Positions 1 to 6,814 of a DNA stretch of 10,255 nucleotides are shown one piece after another. Numbering within the stretch: the stretch's first letter is position 1; each line of letters starts with the position of its first letter. The position numbers and the translations under genes are program-made. This DNA is from Candidatus Avimonoglobus intestinipullorum (GTDB taxonomy: Bacteria; Bacillota; Clostridia; UBA1381). Location of the stretch: NCBI GenBank assembly GCA_018714645.1, contig DVND01000081.1, positions 1 through 10,255 of the forward strand. The letters run 5' to 3'. The notes below the pieces were generated by a model that made no database searches, was not told the DNA's origin, and was given only the letters and a program-made list of their open reading frames with translations.

Positions 1-77
1 AACAGGACCGGTTCTTCTACCGCCGCGGCATGCACGACGGCATGCAAATCTTGAAACAAATCGGGCTTATTGCATAA
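1..77 (+). CDS. 3' end of an unidentified protein gene (partial)
   Basis: The frame whose codons start at position 3 is open from the window edge to a TAA at 75-77. It gives about 24 residues ending in QILKQIGLIA, with an aromatic and basic stretch (RFFYRRGMHDG) before that. The stop codon overlaps the A tract of an intrinsic terminator, which is what one expects at the true end of a gene. The other two + frames give either an early stop or a low-complexity peptide. The tail resembles the C-termini of small uncharacterised Firmicutes proteins with an aromatic-rich 'G..DG..L' ending, but this is too short to name. The gene converges with rnr. Confidence 0.55.
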   Translation, partial: QDRFFYRRGMHDGMQILKQIGLIA

Positions 78-104
78 AAAACTGCCGTAAGGCAGTTTTT
101 TTTA
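76..104. terminator. Bidirectional intrinsic terminator between convergent genes
   Basis: The inverted repeat AAAAAACTGCC (76-86), loop GTAA (87-90), GGCAGTTTTTT (91-101) forms a perfect 11-bp stem. It is followed by a run of eight T on the + strand and mirrored by an A run on the left. It can therefore end the + strand gene finishing at 77 and the minus strand rnr transcript finishing at 115. Confidence 0.9.
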
Positions 105-114
105 TACCCGTTTT

Positions 115-2391
115 TCAATTTGTTCCATGCCTGTTTCCGTTTTTCCTGCTTTTCCTGTTTTTCCTATAGCGGTGGTGCGGCTTTGTGCCGGCGCGTTTCA
201 TGCGCCGTTCCTTTTCGGCGCGCTGCCGGCGGCTTCTGCGGTGGATGGCGGAAATGGTATCTGCCGTGGCGTCCTCTTCAAAGATGAAATCGATCTGCCG
301 GTTCAGCAGGCTGCATTTGACCAATGCCACGCGCACGGCCTGCCCGATCTGGTAGGTCTTCCCATGGCGCTCGCCGATGAGGATCCGCCTGTCCTCGTCA
401 AATACATAAAAATCATCCCGGATGTTTTCCAGGCGAATCAACCCCTCCACGGAATTTTCCAGTTGGACGAAGATTCCGAAATTGGTTATCCCCGCAATGA
501 TGGCGTCAAACGTCTCGCCGATGAATTGTTCCATATACGCGGCCTTCATCAAATCGGACACATCCCGTTCCGTCAGTTCCGCGTTCCGTTCCGTTTCGCT
601 GGATTGCACAGATGCGCCGGCGGTAAATTTTTCGTATTTGTGAAAGTCCTTATTGCCATGCAGCAAATCTTTCAAAATGCGGTGGATTGCCAGATCCGGA
701 TACCGCCGGATGGGGGAGGTGAAATGGCAGTAATATTTCGCCGCAAGGCCGAAATGCCCGGTGTTTTCAGGACGGTATTCCGCTTTCATCAGCGAACGGA
801 GCATCATCGTGGCAATCATGTTTTCTTCGTCCGTGCCTTCGATTGCGGTCAGTATCTGCTGCAGGGCCTTGGGATGCACGGGCGTGTCCTTGTCAAACTT
901 GCCTTTGATGCTCAGGCCGAAATTCAGGATGAACCGATTGAATTCGGTAATTTTATCAATCCCCGGCGCATCATGGACGCGGTACACAAAAGGGATTTCT
1001 GCCCAGAACGCATATTCCGCAATGGTCTCATTTGCCAGCAGCATGAATTCTTCGATCAATTTGTGGGCGTCGTTCCGTTCCGCGCGGCGGATGTCAATGG
1101 GTTCGCCCGCGTCATTGACAATGATTTTGGACTCTGGGAAGTCAAAATTGATGCTGCCCCGGTCCATGCGCTTTTGAAAAAGTATTTTTGCCAAATCCGC
1201 CATTTGCTCCAATGTGGGGAGCAGATAGGCGTATTTTTGTTCCAATGCCGGGTCAGCGTGCGCCAACAGGGCGGCTACGTCGTCATAGGTCATGCGCTCC
1301 GCCGAGCGGATGACTGCTTCGTGCAGGGAAAAATCCACCACGCCGCCGTTTTGATCCACTTCCATAAAAACGGACATGGTCAGCCGGTCCACGTGGGGAT
1401 TCAGGCTGCAAATGCCGTTGGAAAGCGCGACCGGCAGCATGGGGATGACCCGGTCGGCCAGATAGACGCTCGTGCCGCGGGTGAAGGCCTCTTTATCCAG
1501 CGGCGTTCCCGCCCGGACGTAATGGCTCACGTCCGCAATGTGTACGCCCAGTTTGTAGTTGCCGTTTCCCAGCCTTTGGATGGAGACGGCGTCGTCAAAA
1601 TCACGGGCATCCGCGCCGTCAATGGTGAAGATGGTCTCTTTCCGCAAATCCAGCCGCCCTTCGATGTCCACGTCTGTGACAGCCGCCGGGGCGGTTTGTG
1701 CCTGCGCCAGGGTTTCCTGATCAAACTCCGTTTTGATGCCGTTGGCAAAGAGGATGGCTTCCACATTGTTTTTAATGGAGTCCGCATCGCCCAAGACGCG
1801 GGAAACAACCACATTGACAATCCCATCCGGTTTATATTCCGCAATATCCGCTAAAACCCTGTCGCCGGTATGGATGGAAAGCCCTTCTGGTACCGGCGCG
1901 TACAGCTTGGCATAGATCCGGTTGGAATCCGGCTTGATTTTCAGCTTTCCGTTCCGCATGGATTCCACAACGCCGGAAAGGGTCTTGTTGCCGCGTTCCA
2001 AAATGCGCAGCACATGGCCCTCCCGCCTGCCGCTGCGGGCGTCCGCAGTGTCGATCTGCACGAGGACACGGTCCTTGTCCAAAGCGGTATGAAGCTTTTC
2101 GCCGTTGATATAAACGTCCTCTTCAGCCTCATCGTCCGGGAGGAGGAAGGCGTAAAACCCGAAACCATTGCAGCGGAGCGTCCCAGTGATGGTATTATGG
2201 TTGCCGGACGCCTCGTACCGTCCGCGCCTGGTGGTGTAGATTTTCCCTTCTTCTGTCAGCGCGTCCAGAATGGCGCGGAATTCCGCGTCCGCGGAAGCCG
2301 GTACCTCCAGCACCGCTTTCAACTCCTCATATTTTAAAGGGATATACTGTTCGCTTTTGATATAACTGTAGATTCGTTCTTTTCGATTCAT
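115..2391 (-). CDS. rnr: Ribonuclease R (RNase II/RNB family 3'-5' exoribonuclease)
   Basis: This is a 758-residue protein of normal length for RNase R, a hydrolytic 3'-5' exoribonuclease. The family degrades structured RNA and takes part in mRNA decay, rRNA quality control and trans-translation. Residues 1-60 form a winged-helix-like start and about 65-240 cold-shock/OB modules (GTLRCNGFGFYAFL near 70-83). The RNB catalytic domain spans about 248-580. Its metal-binding acidic cluster is complete (D258, D264, D266, D267 in DGADARDFDDAV), and so is the FTSPIRRYPDLAIHR motif at 557-571. An S1 domain lies at about 624-705 (GITNFGIFVQLE). The tail from 718 is very basic, as is typical of RNase R. 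The ATG at 2391 has an AGGAG site 8 bases upstream on the minus strand. The usual partner smpB does not follow: the next gene is convergent, so rnr looks monocistronic here. Confidence 0.97.
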   Translation of the reverse strand: MNRKERIYSYIKSEQYIPLKYEELKAVLEVPASADAEFRAILDALTEEGKIYTTRRGRYEASGNHNTITGTLRCNGFGFYAFLLPDDEAEEDVYINGEKLHTALDKDRVLVQIDTADARSGRREGHVLRILERGNKTLSGVVESMRNGKLKIKPDSNRIYAKLYAPVPEGLSIHTGDRVLADIAEYKPDGIVNVVVSRVLGDADSIKNNVEAILFANGIKTEFDQETLAQAQTAPAAVTDVDIEGRLDLRKETIFTIDGADARDFDDAVSIQRLGNGNYKLGVHIADVSHYVRAGTPLDKEAFTRGTSVYLADRVIPMLPVALSNGICSLNPHVDRLTMSVFMEVDQNGGVVDFSLHEAVIRSAERMTYDDVAALLAHADPALEQKYAYLLPTLEQMADLAKILFQKRMDRGSINFDFPESKIIVNDAGEPIDIRRAERNDAHKLIEEFMLLANETIAEYAFWAEIPFVYRVHDAPGIDKITEFNRFILNFGLSIKGKFDKDTPVHPKALQQILTAIEGTDEENMIATMMLRSLMKAEYRPENTGHFGLAAKYYCHFTSPIRRYPDLAIHRILKDLLHGNKDFHKYEKFTAGASVQSSETERNAELTERDVSDLMKAAYMEQFIGETFDAIIAGITNFGIFVQLENSVEGLIRLENIRDDFYVFDEDRRILIGERHGKTYQIGQAVRVALVKCSLLNRQIDFIFEEDATADTISAIHRRSRRQRAEKERRMKRAGTKPHHRYRKNRKSRKNGNRHGTN

Positions 2392-2417
2392 TTACCGCAC
2401 TCCTGTTCTCTGTTCTT

Positions 2418-2446
2418 ATTTTATATCATTTCCCAAGATTGAGCAA
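2418..2446 (-). promoter_or_regulatory. Predicted sigma-A promoter of rnr
   Basis: Read on the minus strand, a -35 box TTGCTC (complement of 2441-2446) is followed after 17 bases by a -10 box TAAAAT (complement of 2418-2423), within a GATATAAAATAAG context. This leaves a short leader of about 20 bases before the ATG at 2391. The boxes deviate slightly from consensus but the spacing is ideal. Confidence 0.65.
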
Positions 2447-2455
2447 GATAAAAAA

Positions 2456-2473
2456 TATTTTGTCGTCAAAATA
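2456..2473. promoter_or_regulatory. Inverted repeat between divergent rnr and secDF promoters (candidate operator)
   Basis: TATTTTG-TCGT-CAAAATA is an 18-base inverted repeat with perfect 7-bp arms around a 4-base centre. It lies 9 bases from the -35 box of the rnr promoter and 12 bases from the -35 box of the secDF promoter. That is a typical place for a regulator acting on both genes. It does not match the Rex consensus. The arms are AT-rich, so chance is a real alternative. Confidence 0.35.
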
Positions 2474-2485
2474 GACAGAAAGAAC

Positions 2486-2514
2486 TTGACGAAACCTGAT
2501 TATGGTTGTATAAT
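2486..2514 (+). promoter_or_regulatory. Strong sigma-A promoter of secDF
   Basis: TTGACG (2486-2491) and a perfect TATAAT (2509-2514) are separated by exactly 17 bases. Transcription would begin near 2521, leaving a leader of about 35 bases that contains the AGAAAGGA ribosome-binding site at 2537-2544. Confidence 0.88.
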
Positions 2515-2543
2515 GTTTTAGTGTTTGAAATTTTTTAGAAAGG

Positions 2544-2558
2544 ATTGGTAAAACCAAT
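2544..2558 (+). promoter_or_regulatory. Small inverted repeat between the secDF ribosome-binding site and start codon
   Basis: ATTGGT-AAA-ACCAAT is a perfect 6-bp hairpin with a 3-base loop. It begins at the last base of the Shine-Dalgarno AGAAAGGA (2537-2544) and its 3' arm includes the first two bases of the ATG at 2557. The linear Shine-Dalgarno to ATG spacing is 12 bases, longer than usual. A folded hairpin would hide the AUG; an unfolded one leaves a long spacer. No function is shown. Confidence 0.4.
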
Positions 2559-4749
2559 GAAGAAGAAAAGCATTGCGATCCTTGTTCTGATGGTGGTTAT
2601 CGCGGTTGCCTTAAACTATGTTGCGTTTTTTGGGTACAACATTGCAGGCTTCCAGTACGGCGGTATTTTCGACCCGGAAAAAGGCATCAAAAAGGGAATT
2701 GACCTGGCGGGAGGGTCGGTTATCGTCTTCCAGGCGGACGCCGAAAACCCGACAGAGGAAGAAATGCAGACAGTTCAGACGATTTTTGAGACGCGTCTTT
2801 ATAATGCGGGCTATTCAGAAGGAAGGGCCAGCATTGGCGAAGGCGGGCAGATCACCGTTGAAATCCCCGCTGTGTTTGACACGGACAGCGCGGTGGAGCT
2901 GCTGGGGTCAACAGCGCAGCTGACGTTCCGGAATGCGGACGGCCAGGTTGTCCTGGATGGCGCAACGGATATTAAGGACGCACAATATAGATACGGCCAG
3001 GTCAGCGAAACGGGTTCTGCTGAAGCATTTGTGGAGCTGACGCTGAACAGCGACTCAGTCTCAAAGTGGGCGGATGCGACAAGAGCGGCTGCAGCTGCCG
3101 CCGGAACGGGCAACAATTACATTTCCATTTATATGGATGAGACTGAAATCTCCAGGCCGTCTGTAGAAAATGAAATCAATTCTGATACTTGTATAATTTC
3201 CGGCAATTTTACAGCCGAAACAGCGCAGACGCTGGCGAACCAGATCAAGTCCGGCGCGCTGCCGTTTAAGTTAAACGTCGTATCGCAGGATACCATCGGC
3301 GCGGAGCTGGGGGAACAGGCGCTGCCGAACAGCTTGCTGGCGGCAGGGATCGGCATTGTGATCATTATTCTGTTCATGATTTTGATTTACCGCGTTCCGG
3401 GGCTGCTTGCAGGCTTGGCGCTGTTGATTTATGTGGGGATCGTCAGCATGATCCTGGGCCTGGGGCGTGTGAACCTGAGCCTGTCGGGTATAGCGGGTAT
3501 CGTCTTGTCCATTGGTATGGCGGTGGACGCGAATGTCATTATATTTGAACGCATGAAGGAAGAATTGCGCTTGGGGAAAACCATCAAAGCGGCGGTGGAT
3601 GCCGGTTTCTCCAAGGCCTTTTCCGCGATTCTGGACTCCAACATCACAACCATCATCAGTTGTGTTGTCCTGTATTTGTCCGGTATCAATACGATTAAGG
3701 GCTTTGCTGTGACATTGGGCCTGGGCGTCATTGTCAGCATGTTTACGGCAATTGTCATCACCAAGCTGCTGCTGAAGCAGCTGGTGCGCCTGAATATTAA
3801 AAACCGCAAGCTGTTTTTAAGAGAGAAGAAAGAACAGGGCACAGCGAAAATTATCAATGTGACGAAAAACAAAGTCAAGCTATTAATTGTCCCCATTGTC
3901 ATTGTTGCTGCGGGGATTGTGATGTATTTTGTCAACAGCGGGTTTAATTTTGACATTGAATTTATGGGCGGTATCCGGATGCAGGTCGATATCGGGCAAA
4001 CCTTTGACAATCAGGAGCTGTCCGATTACCTGGAGGAGCAAACAGGTATTACGCCGATCATTGTCCAGAAAATGGGCACGGCGCAGACCCAGGCGATTAT
4101 CAAGACCCAGCCGATTGAAGAGTCCAAAAAGAACGATCTATTCAATGCAATCAAAGAGAAATACGGTGTTGAAGACAGCGCGTTGCTGTCTGTGAACAGC
4201 GCATCTGCGAGCTTTGGCCAGCAGGTGCAGCAGAAGGCGTTGATTTATACAATTATTGCGATCCTCTGTATCCTGATTTATATTGCGTTCCGCTTTGAAT
4301 GGCGTTCGGCTATTATGGCGGTTATTTCCCTGGCAATAAACATATTGGTCATGATGGCGGTTTACGCGATGACCTATACGCCGCTGAACACCACATTTAT
4401 CGCGGCGATGCTGACGGTGATCGGCTATTCGATCAATAATACCATTGTCGTCTTTGACCGGATCCGTGAGAATATGAAGGGCTTTAACGTGAAGAAATCG
4501 ACCGGGGACGTCAATAGCCTGGTTGACCGCAGTATCACGGAGAGCATGGGCCGTACCATTAATACGACCATTACCACATTGATCACCATTGTCCTGCTCT
4601 ATTTCCTGGGTGTGCAGGCGGTCAAGGAGTTTGCGTTCCCGCTGATTGTCGGCGTGATTATCGGCGCGTTTACGTCTATTTTCGTTGCCAGCCCGTTCTG
4701 GGCTTCATGGAAGCAGACGGAAGTTGATGCGAAAAAGCAAAAGAAATAA
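2557..4749 (+). CDS. secDF: Fused protein-export membrane protein SecDF
   Basis: The 730-residue protein joins SecD and SecF in one chain, as in Bacillus and many Firmicutes. SecDF is an RND-family membrane protein that uses the proton or ion gradient to help complete Sec-dependent export. TM1 is at about 5-24, followed by the large extracellular P1 domain (about 31-258, with the GIDLAGG motif at 47-53) and five SecD helices (about 259-405). The SecF half has TM7 at about 440-458, the P4 domain at about 459-560 and five final helices (about 561-712), 12 in total. The SecD signature GMAVDANVIIFERMKEE is intact (D324), as is a SecF arginine (R666). The usual SecF signature GYSIND reads GYSINN, with Asn at 628. 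I chose the ATG at 2557; an in-frame TTG at 2545 directly abuts the Shine-Dalgarno and is unlikely. The lysine-rich tail is cytoplasmic. Confidence 0.96.
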   Translation: MKKKSIAILVLMVVIAVALNYVAFFGYNIAGFQYGGIFDPEKGIKKGIDLAGGSVIVFQADAENPTEEEMQTVQTIFETRLYNAGYSEGRASIGEGGQITVEIPAVFDTDSAVELLGSTAQLTFRNADGQVVLDGATDIKDAQYRYGQVSETGSAEAFVELTLNSDSVSKWADATRAAAAAAGTGNNYISIYMDETEISRPSVENEINSDTCIISGNFTAETAQTLANQIKSGALPFKLNVVSQDTIGAELGEQALPNSLLAAGIGIVIIILFMILIYRVPGLLAGLALLIYVGIVSMILGLGRVNLSLSGIAGIVLSIGMAVDANVIIFERMKEELRLGKTIKAAVDAGFSKAFSAILDSNITTIISCVVLYLSGINTIKGFAVTLGLGVIVSMFTAIVITKLLLKQLVRLNIKNRKLFLREKKEQGTAKIINVTKNKVKLLIVPIVIVAAGIVMYFVNSGFNFDIEFMGGIRMQVDIGQTFDNQELSDYLEEQTGITPIIVQKMGTAQTQAIIKTQPIEESKKNDLFNAIKEKYGVEDSALLSVNSASASFGQQVQQKALIYTIIAILCILIYIAFRFEWRSAIMAVISLAINILVMMAVYAMTYTPLNTTFIAAMLTVIGYSINNTIVVFDRIRENMKGFNVKKSTGDVNSLVDRSITESMGRTINTTITTLITIVLLYFLGVQAVKEFAFPLIVGVIIGAFTSIFVASPFWASWKQTEVDAKKQKK

Positions 4750-4751
4750 AA

Positions 4752-4783
4752 TAAAAAAAACAGCGCTGTGCGCTGTTTTTTTA
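4752..4783 (+). terminator. Intrinsic terminator of secDF
   Basis: AAAAAAACAGCG (4754-4765), loop CTGTG and CGCTGTTTTTTT (4771-4782) form a perfect 12-bp stem with a 7-T tract. It starts just 4 bases after the secDF stop codon and separates secDF from the hydrogenase operon. Confidence 0.93.
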
Positions 4784-4817
4784 TTTCGATGATTTTAGAA
4801 TAATATCGTAGTTCCCC

Positions 4818-4846
4818 TTGCAATTATAAGACGGTTTTGTTATAAT
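4818..4846 (+). promoter_or_regulatory. Sigma-A promoter of the hydrogenase operon
   Basis: TTGCAA (4818-4823) and a perfect TATAAT (4841-4846) are spaced by 17 bases. The start of transcription would fall near 4853, giving a leader of about 27 bases to the first start codon. The -10 box lies inside the Rex-like palindrome described separately, so repressor and RNA polymerase would compete. Confidence 0.85.
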
Positions 4847-4854
4847 ATTATCAA
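4837..4854. promoter_or_regulatory. Candidate Rex (redox repressor) operator over the -10 box
   Basis: The 18 bases TTGTTATAATATTATCAA match the known clostridial Rex consensus TTGTTAA-N4-TTAACAA at 12 of 14 specified positions; the mismatches are at operator positions 7 and 15. It covers the whole -10 hexamer (4841-4846). Rex is released from DNA by NADH and controls hydrogenase and fermentation genes in Clostridia, so site, position and target agree. Part of the match comes from the TATAAT itself, so some agreement could be incidental. Confidence 0.6.
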
Positions 4855-4879
4855 AGATTGATTGACAAAGGGGTGTAAA

Positions 4880-5131
4880 ATGATGAATGTATATGTATGT
4901 GTTGGGAGCTCCTGCCATTTAAAGGGTTCTTATGATATTATCAACCTGATGAAGGAGCAGATTGCAAGCCATGGCCTGGAGGATAAGGTGAATCTGGCGG
5001 CGGCGTTCTGCCTGGGGAAATGTACGGACGGTGACGGCGTGAGCATCAAGGTGGAAGACGAAATCGTGGGCGGCGTCAATCCGGCAAATTTTAACGAAAT
5101 TTTCAAGACTTACATATTGGACAGGGTTTAA
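4880..5131 (+). CDS. Thioredoxin-like [2Fe-2S] ferredoxin (NuoE/HydC-like small protein)
   Basis: This is a small protein of 83 residues. Its four cysteines have the spacing of thioredoxin-fold [2Fe-2S] ferredoxins and NuoE-type subunits: C7-x4-C12 in VCVGSSCHLKGS and C44-x3-C48 in FCLGKC. The length covers just the ferredoxin domain, so it is a free-standing carrier or small subunit rather than a full NuoE. The ATG at 4880 is 6 bases after AAAGGGG (4867-4873). A second ATG at 4883 is equally well placed, and a TTG at 4862 lies ahead of the Shine-Dalgarno and is rejected. It is the first gene of the hydrogenase operon, 15 bases before the HydS-like gene. That suggests it passes electrons to or from one of the two hydrogenases or helps report redox state, but the partner is not shown by sequence. 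Confidence 0.88.
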   Translation: MMNVYVCVGSSCHLKGSYDIINLMKEQIASHGLEDKVNLAAAFCLGKCTDGDGVSIKVEDEIVGGVNPANFNEIFKTYILDRV

Positions 5132-5146
5132 AAGGTGGGATGGACT

Positions 5147-6814
5147 ATGAGCGATTGTATCCAGCTGAAAAAATCGAACTGTAAGGACTGTTATAAATGT
5201 ATTCGGAATTGCCCTGTGAAGTCCATCAAGTTTTCGGAGCATCAGGCGCATATTATTCCGGATGAGTGTATTTTGTGCGGGATGTGTTTTGTTTCATGTC
5301 CGCAGAACGCCAAGCAAATCCGCAATGATGTGGACCAGGTGAAGGCGCTGTTTGAAAGCGGCAGGCCGGTATATGCCAGCGTCGCGCCGTCTTTTGTGGC
5401 AAATTACGAGGGTATCAGTATCGATTCCATGGAACGCGCGCTGCAAAAGCTGGGCTTTGCGGGGGCGTCGGAAACGGCGATTGGTGCGACGATCGTGAAA
5501 AAGGAATATGAAAATATGATCCGGCGGAATAAAAATTCTGTGATTATTTCCTCCTGCTGCCACAGCGTCAATACGCTGATCCAGAAATATTATCCGGAGG
5601 CGCTGCCGTATTTGGCGAAGGTATTGTCGCCCATGCAGGCGCACTGCCAGAAAATAAAGCAGGAGCATCCGGGCGCGGCAACGGTGTTTATCGGGCCGTG
5701 TATTTCCAAAAAAGATGAAGCGGAGCAGTACCCGGAGTATGTGGATGTGGTGCTGACCTTTGAAGAACTATCCGGCTGGCTGCAGGAGGCGGAAGTGGCG
5801 TTTGACGAAATCCCGGACAGCCAGACGAAGGCGCGGGCGCGTCTGTTCCCGACGGCAGGCGGCATCATCCGTTCCATGGATTTGGATGAGGGGATGGACT
5901 ATATTGCAGTGGACGGCGTCGACCAGTGCATGACGGCGCTGGATGATATCTTAGACCATAAAATACAGAATTGCTTCATCGAAATGTCGGCCTGTAAGGG
6001 CAGCTGTGTCGGCGGGCCGGTCATGGACCGCGAACGGCATATGCCGGTGCGGGATTTTGTGGCTGTGAACCGCTATGCGGGGACGAAGGATTTTGACGTA
6101 ACGGTCCCGGAGGCGATTTCCAAAACCATGAATTTCCAGGGGACGCGGCGGCAGATGCCGGGCAGCAGCGCAATCGACGAAATCCTGCGCCAGATGGGCA
6201 AAACCACGCCGGACCAGATGCTCAACTGCGGAAGCTGCGGGTACAACACCTGCCGCGACAAGGCGATTGCAGTGTTCAACGGCAAGGCGGATCTGACGAT
6301 GTGCCTGCCGTATTTGAAGGACAAGGCGGAGAATTTTTCGGATAAGATTATCAATAATACGCCCAACGGCATCATTGTGCTGAACGAGGACTTGGAAATC
6401 CAGCAAATCAACCAGGCGGCGTGTGAAATCCTGAATGTCGGCAATGCGTCTGACGTATTGAACCAGCCGATTATCCGCATTACGGACCCGACGGATTATT
6501 TCCTGGCAGTGACAAACCAGGAGAATGTGAACGGCAAGGAGAAATACCTGGCGCAGTATAAGAAGTATGTGGAAGAAACCATCATCTATGATAAAGAATA
6601 CCACATTGTCATGATTATCATGAAGGATATTACGAATCTCGAACTGGCGCGGAATAAAAAGGCGGAACAGAGCCAGCGCGCCGTTGAAATCACGGACAAG
6701 GTGGTTGAAAAACAGATGCGGGTTGTGCAGGAGATTGCATCGCTGCTGGGCGAGACGACGGCGGAAACAAAGGTTGCGCTGACAAAGCTGAAGGAGACGT
6801 TGCGCGATGAATGA
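5147..6814 (+). CDS. hydS: HydS-type putative sensory [FeFe]-hydrogenase with Fe-S and PAS domains
   Basis: The 555-residue protein starts with two [4Fe-4S] motifs (C12, C15, C18, C22 and C41, C44, C47, C51). An [FeFe]-hydrogenase H-cluster domain follows at about 75-300. All four H-cluster cysteine ligands can be matched: C138 in SSCCHS, C185 in GPCISKK, and C283 and C287 in MSACKGSCVGG. The proton-transfer cysteine equivalent, C137, is present. Two methionines near the active site of catalytic enzymes are replaced (G183, S281), and Pro after the L1 cysteines is His139. A further four-cysteine Fe-S domain (C361, C364, C369, C386) leads into a PAS domain (about 395-500) and a helical, probably coiled-coil tail. 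This layout fits group C, phosphatase-linked sensory hydrogenases. The ATG at 5147 is 7 bases after AAAGGTGGG; an in-frame GTG at 5135 falls inside that site. The stop overlaps the phosphatase start by 8 bases. A sensing role is inferred from family and context. Confidence 0.88.
   Translation: MSDCIQLKKSNCKDCYKCIRNCPVKSIKFSEHQAHIIPDECILCGMCFVSCPQNAKQIRNDVDQVKALFESGRPVYASVAPSFVANYEGISIDSMERALQKLGFAGASETAIGATIVKKEYENMIRRNKNSVIISSCCHSVNTLIQKYYPEALPYLAKVLSPMQAHCQKIKQEHPGAATVFIGPCISKKDEAEQYPEYVDVVLTFEELSGWLQEAEVAFDEIPDSQTKARARLFPTAGGIIRSMDLDEGMDYIAVDGVDQCMTALDDILDHKIQNCFIEMSACKGSCVGGPVMDRERHMPVRDFVAVNRYAGTKDFDVTVPEAISKTMNFQGTRRQMPGSSAIDEILRQMGKTTPDQMLNCGSCGYNTCRDKAIAVFNGKADLTMCLPYLKDKAENFSDKIINNTPNGIIVLNEDLEIQQINQAACEILNVGNASDVLNQPIIRITDPTDYFLAVTNQENVNGKEKYLAQYKKYVEETIIYDKEYHIVMIIMKDITNLELARNKKAEQSQRAVEITDKVVEKQMRVVQEIASLLGETTAETKVALTKLKETLRDE

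Noticed and set aside
127..1854. 575-residue + strand open frame opposite rnr
   Set aside because: It lies wholly antisense to a full-length RNase R with all catalytic motifs. Its translation has no recognisable domain, and it appears to be a by-product of rnr codon usage. A plain ATG near 127 has no good ribosome-binding site.
2545..2556. TTG start for secDF giving four extra residues
   Set aside because: The TTG directly abuts the Shine-Dalgarno AAGGA with no spacer. The ATG at 2557 begins the usual MKKKS-like SecD N-terminus.
4784..4879. Riboswitch or structured leader ahead of the hydrogenase operon
   Set aside because: The predicted transcript start near 4853 leaves only about 27 bases before the first start codon, too short for a riboswitch.
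6807..6814. Possible frameshift joining hydS and the phosphatase into one protein
   Set aside because: The 8-base overlap has its own ATG with a well-spaced AAGGAGA, both proteins end and begin sensibly, and there is no slippery run. It is ordinary translational coupling.
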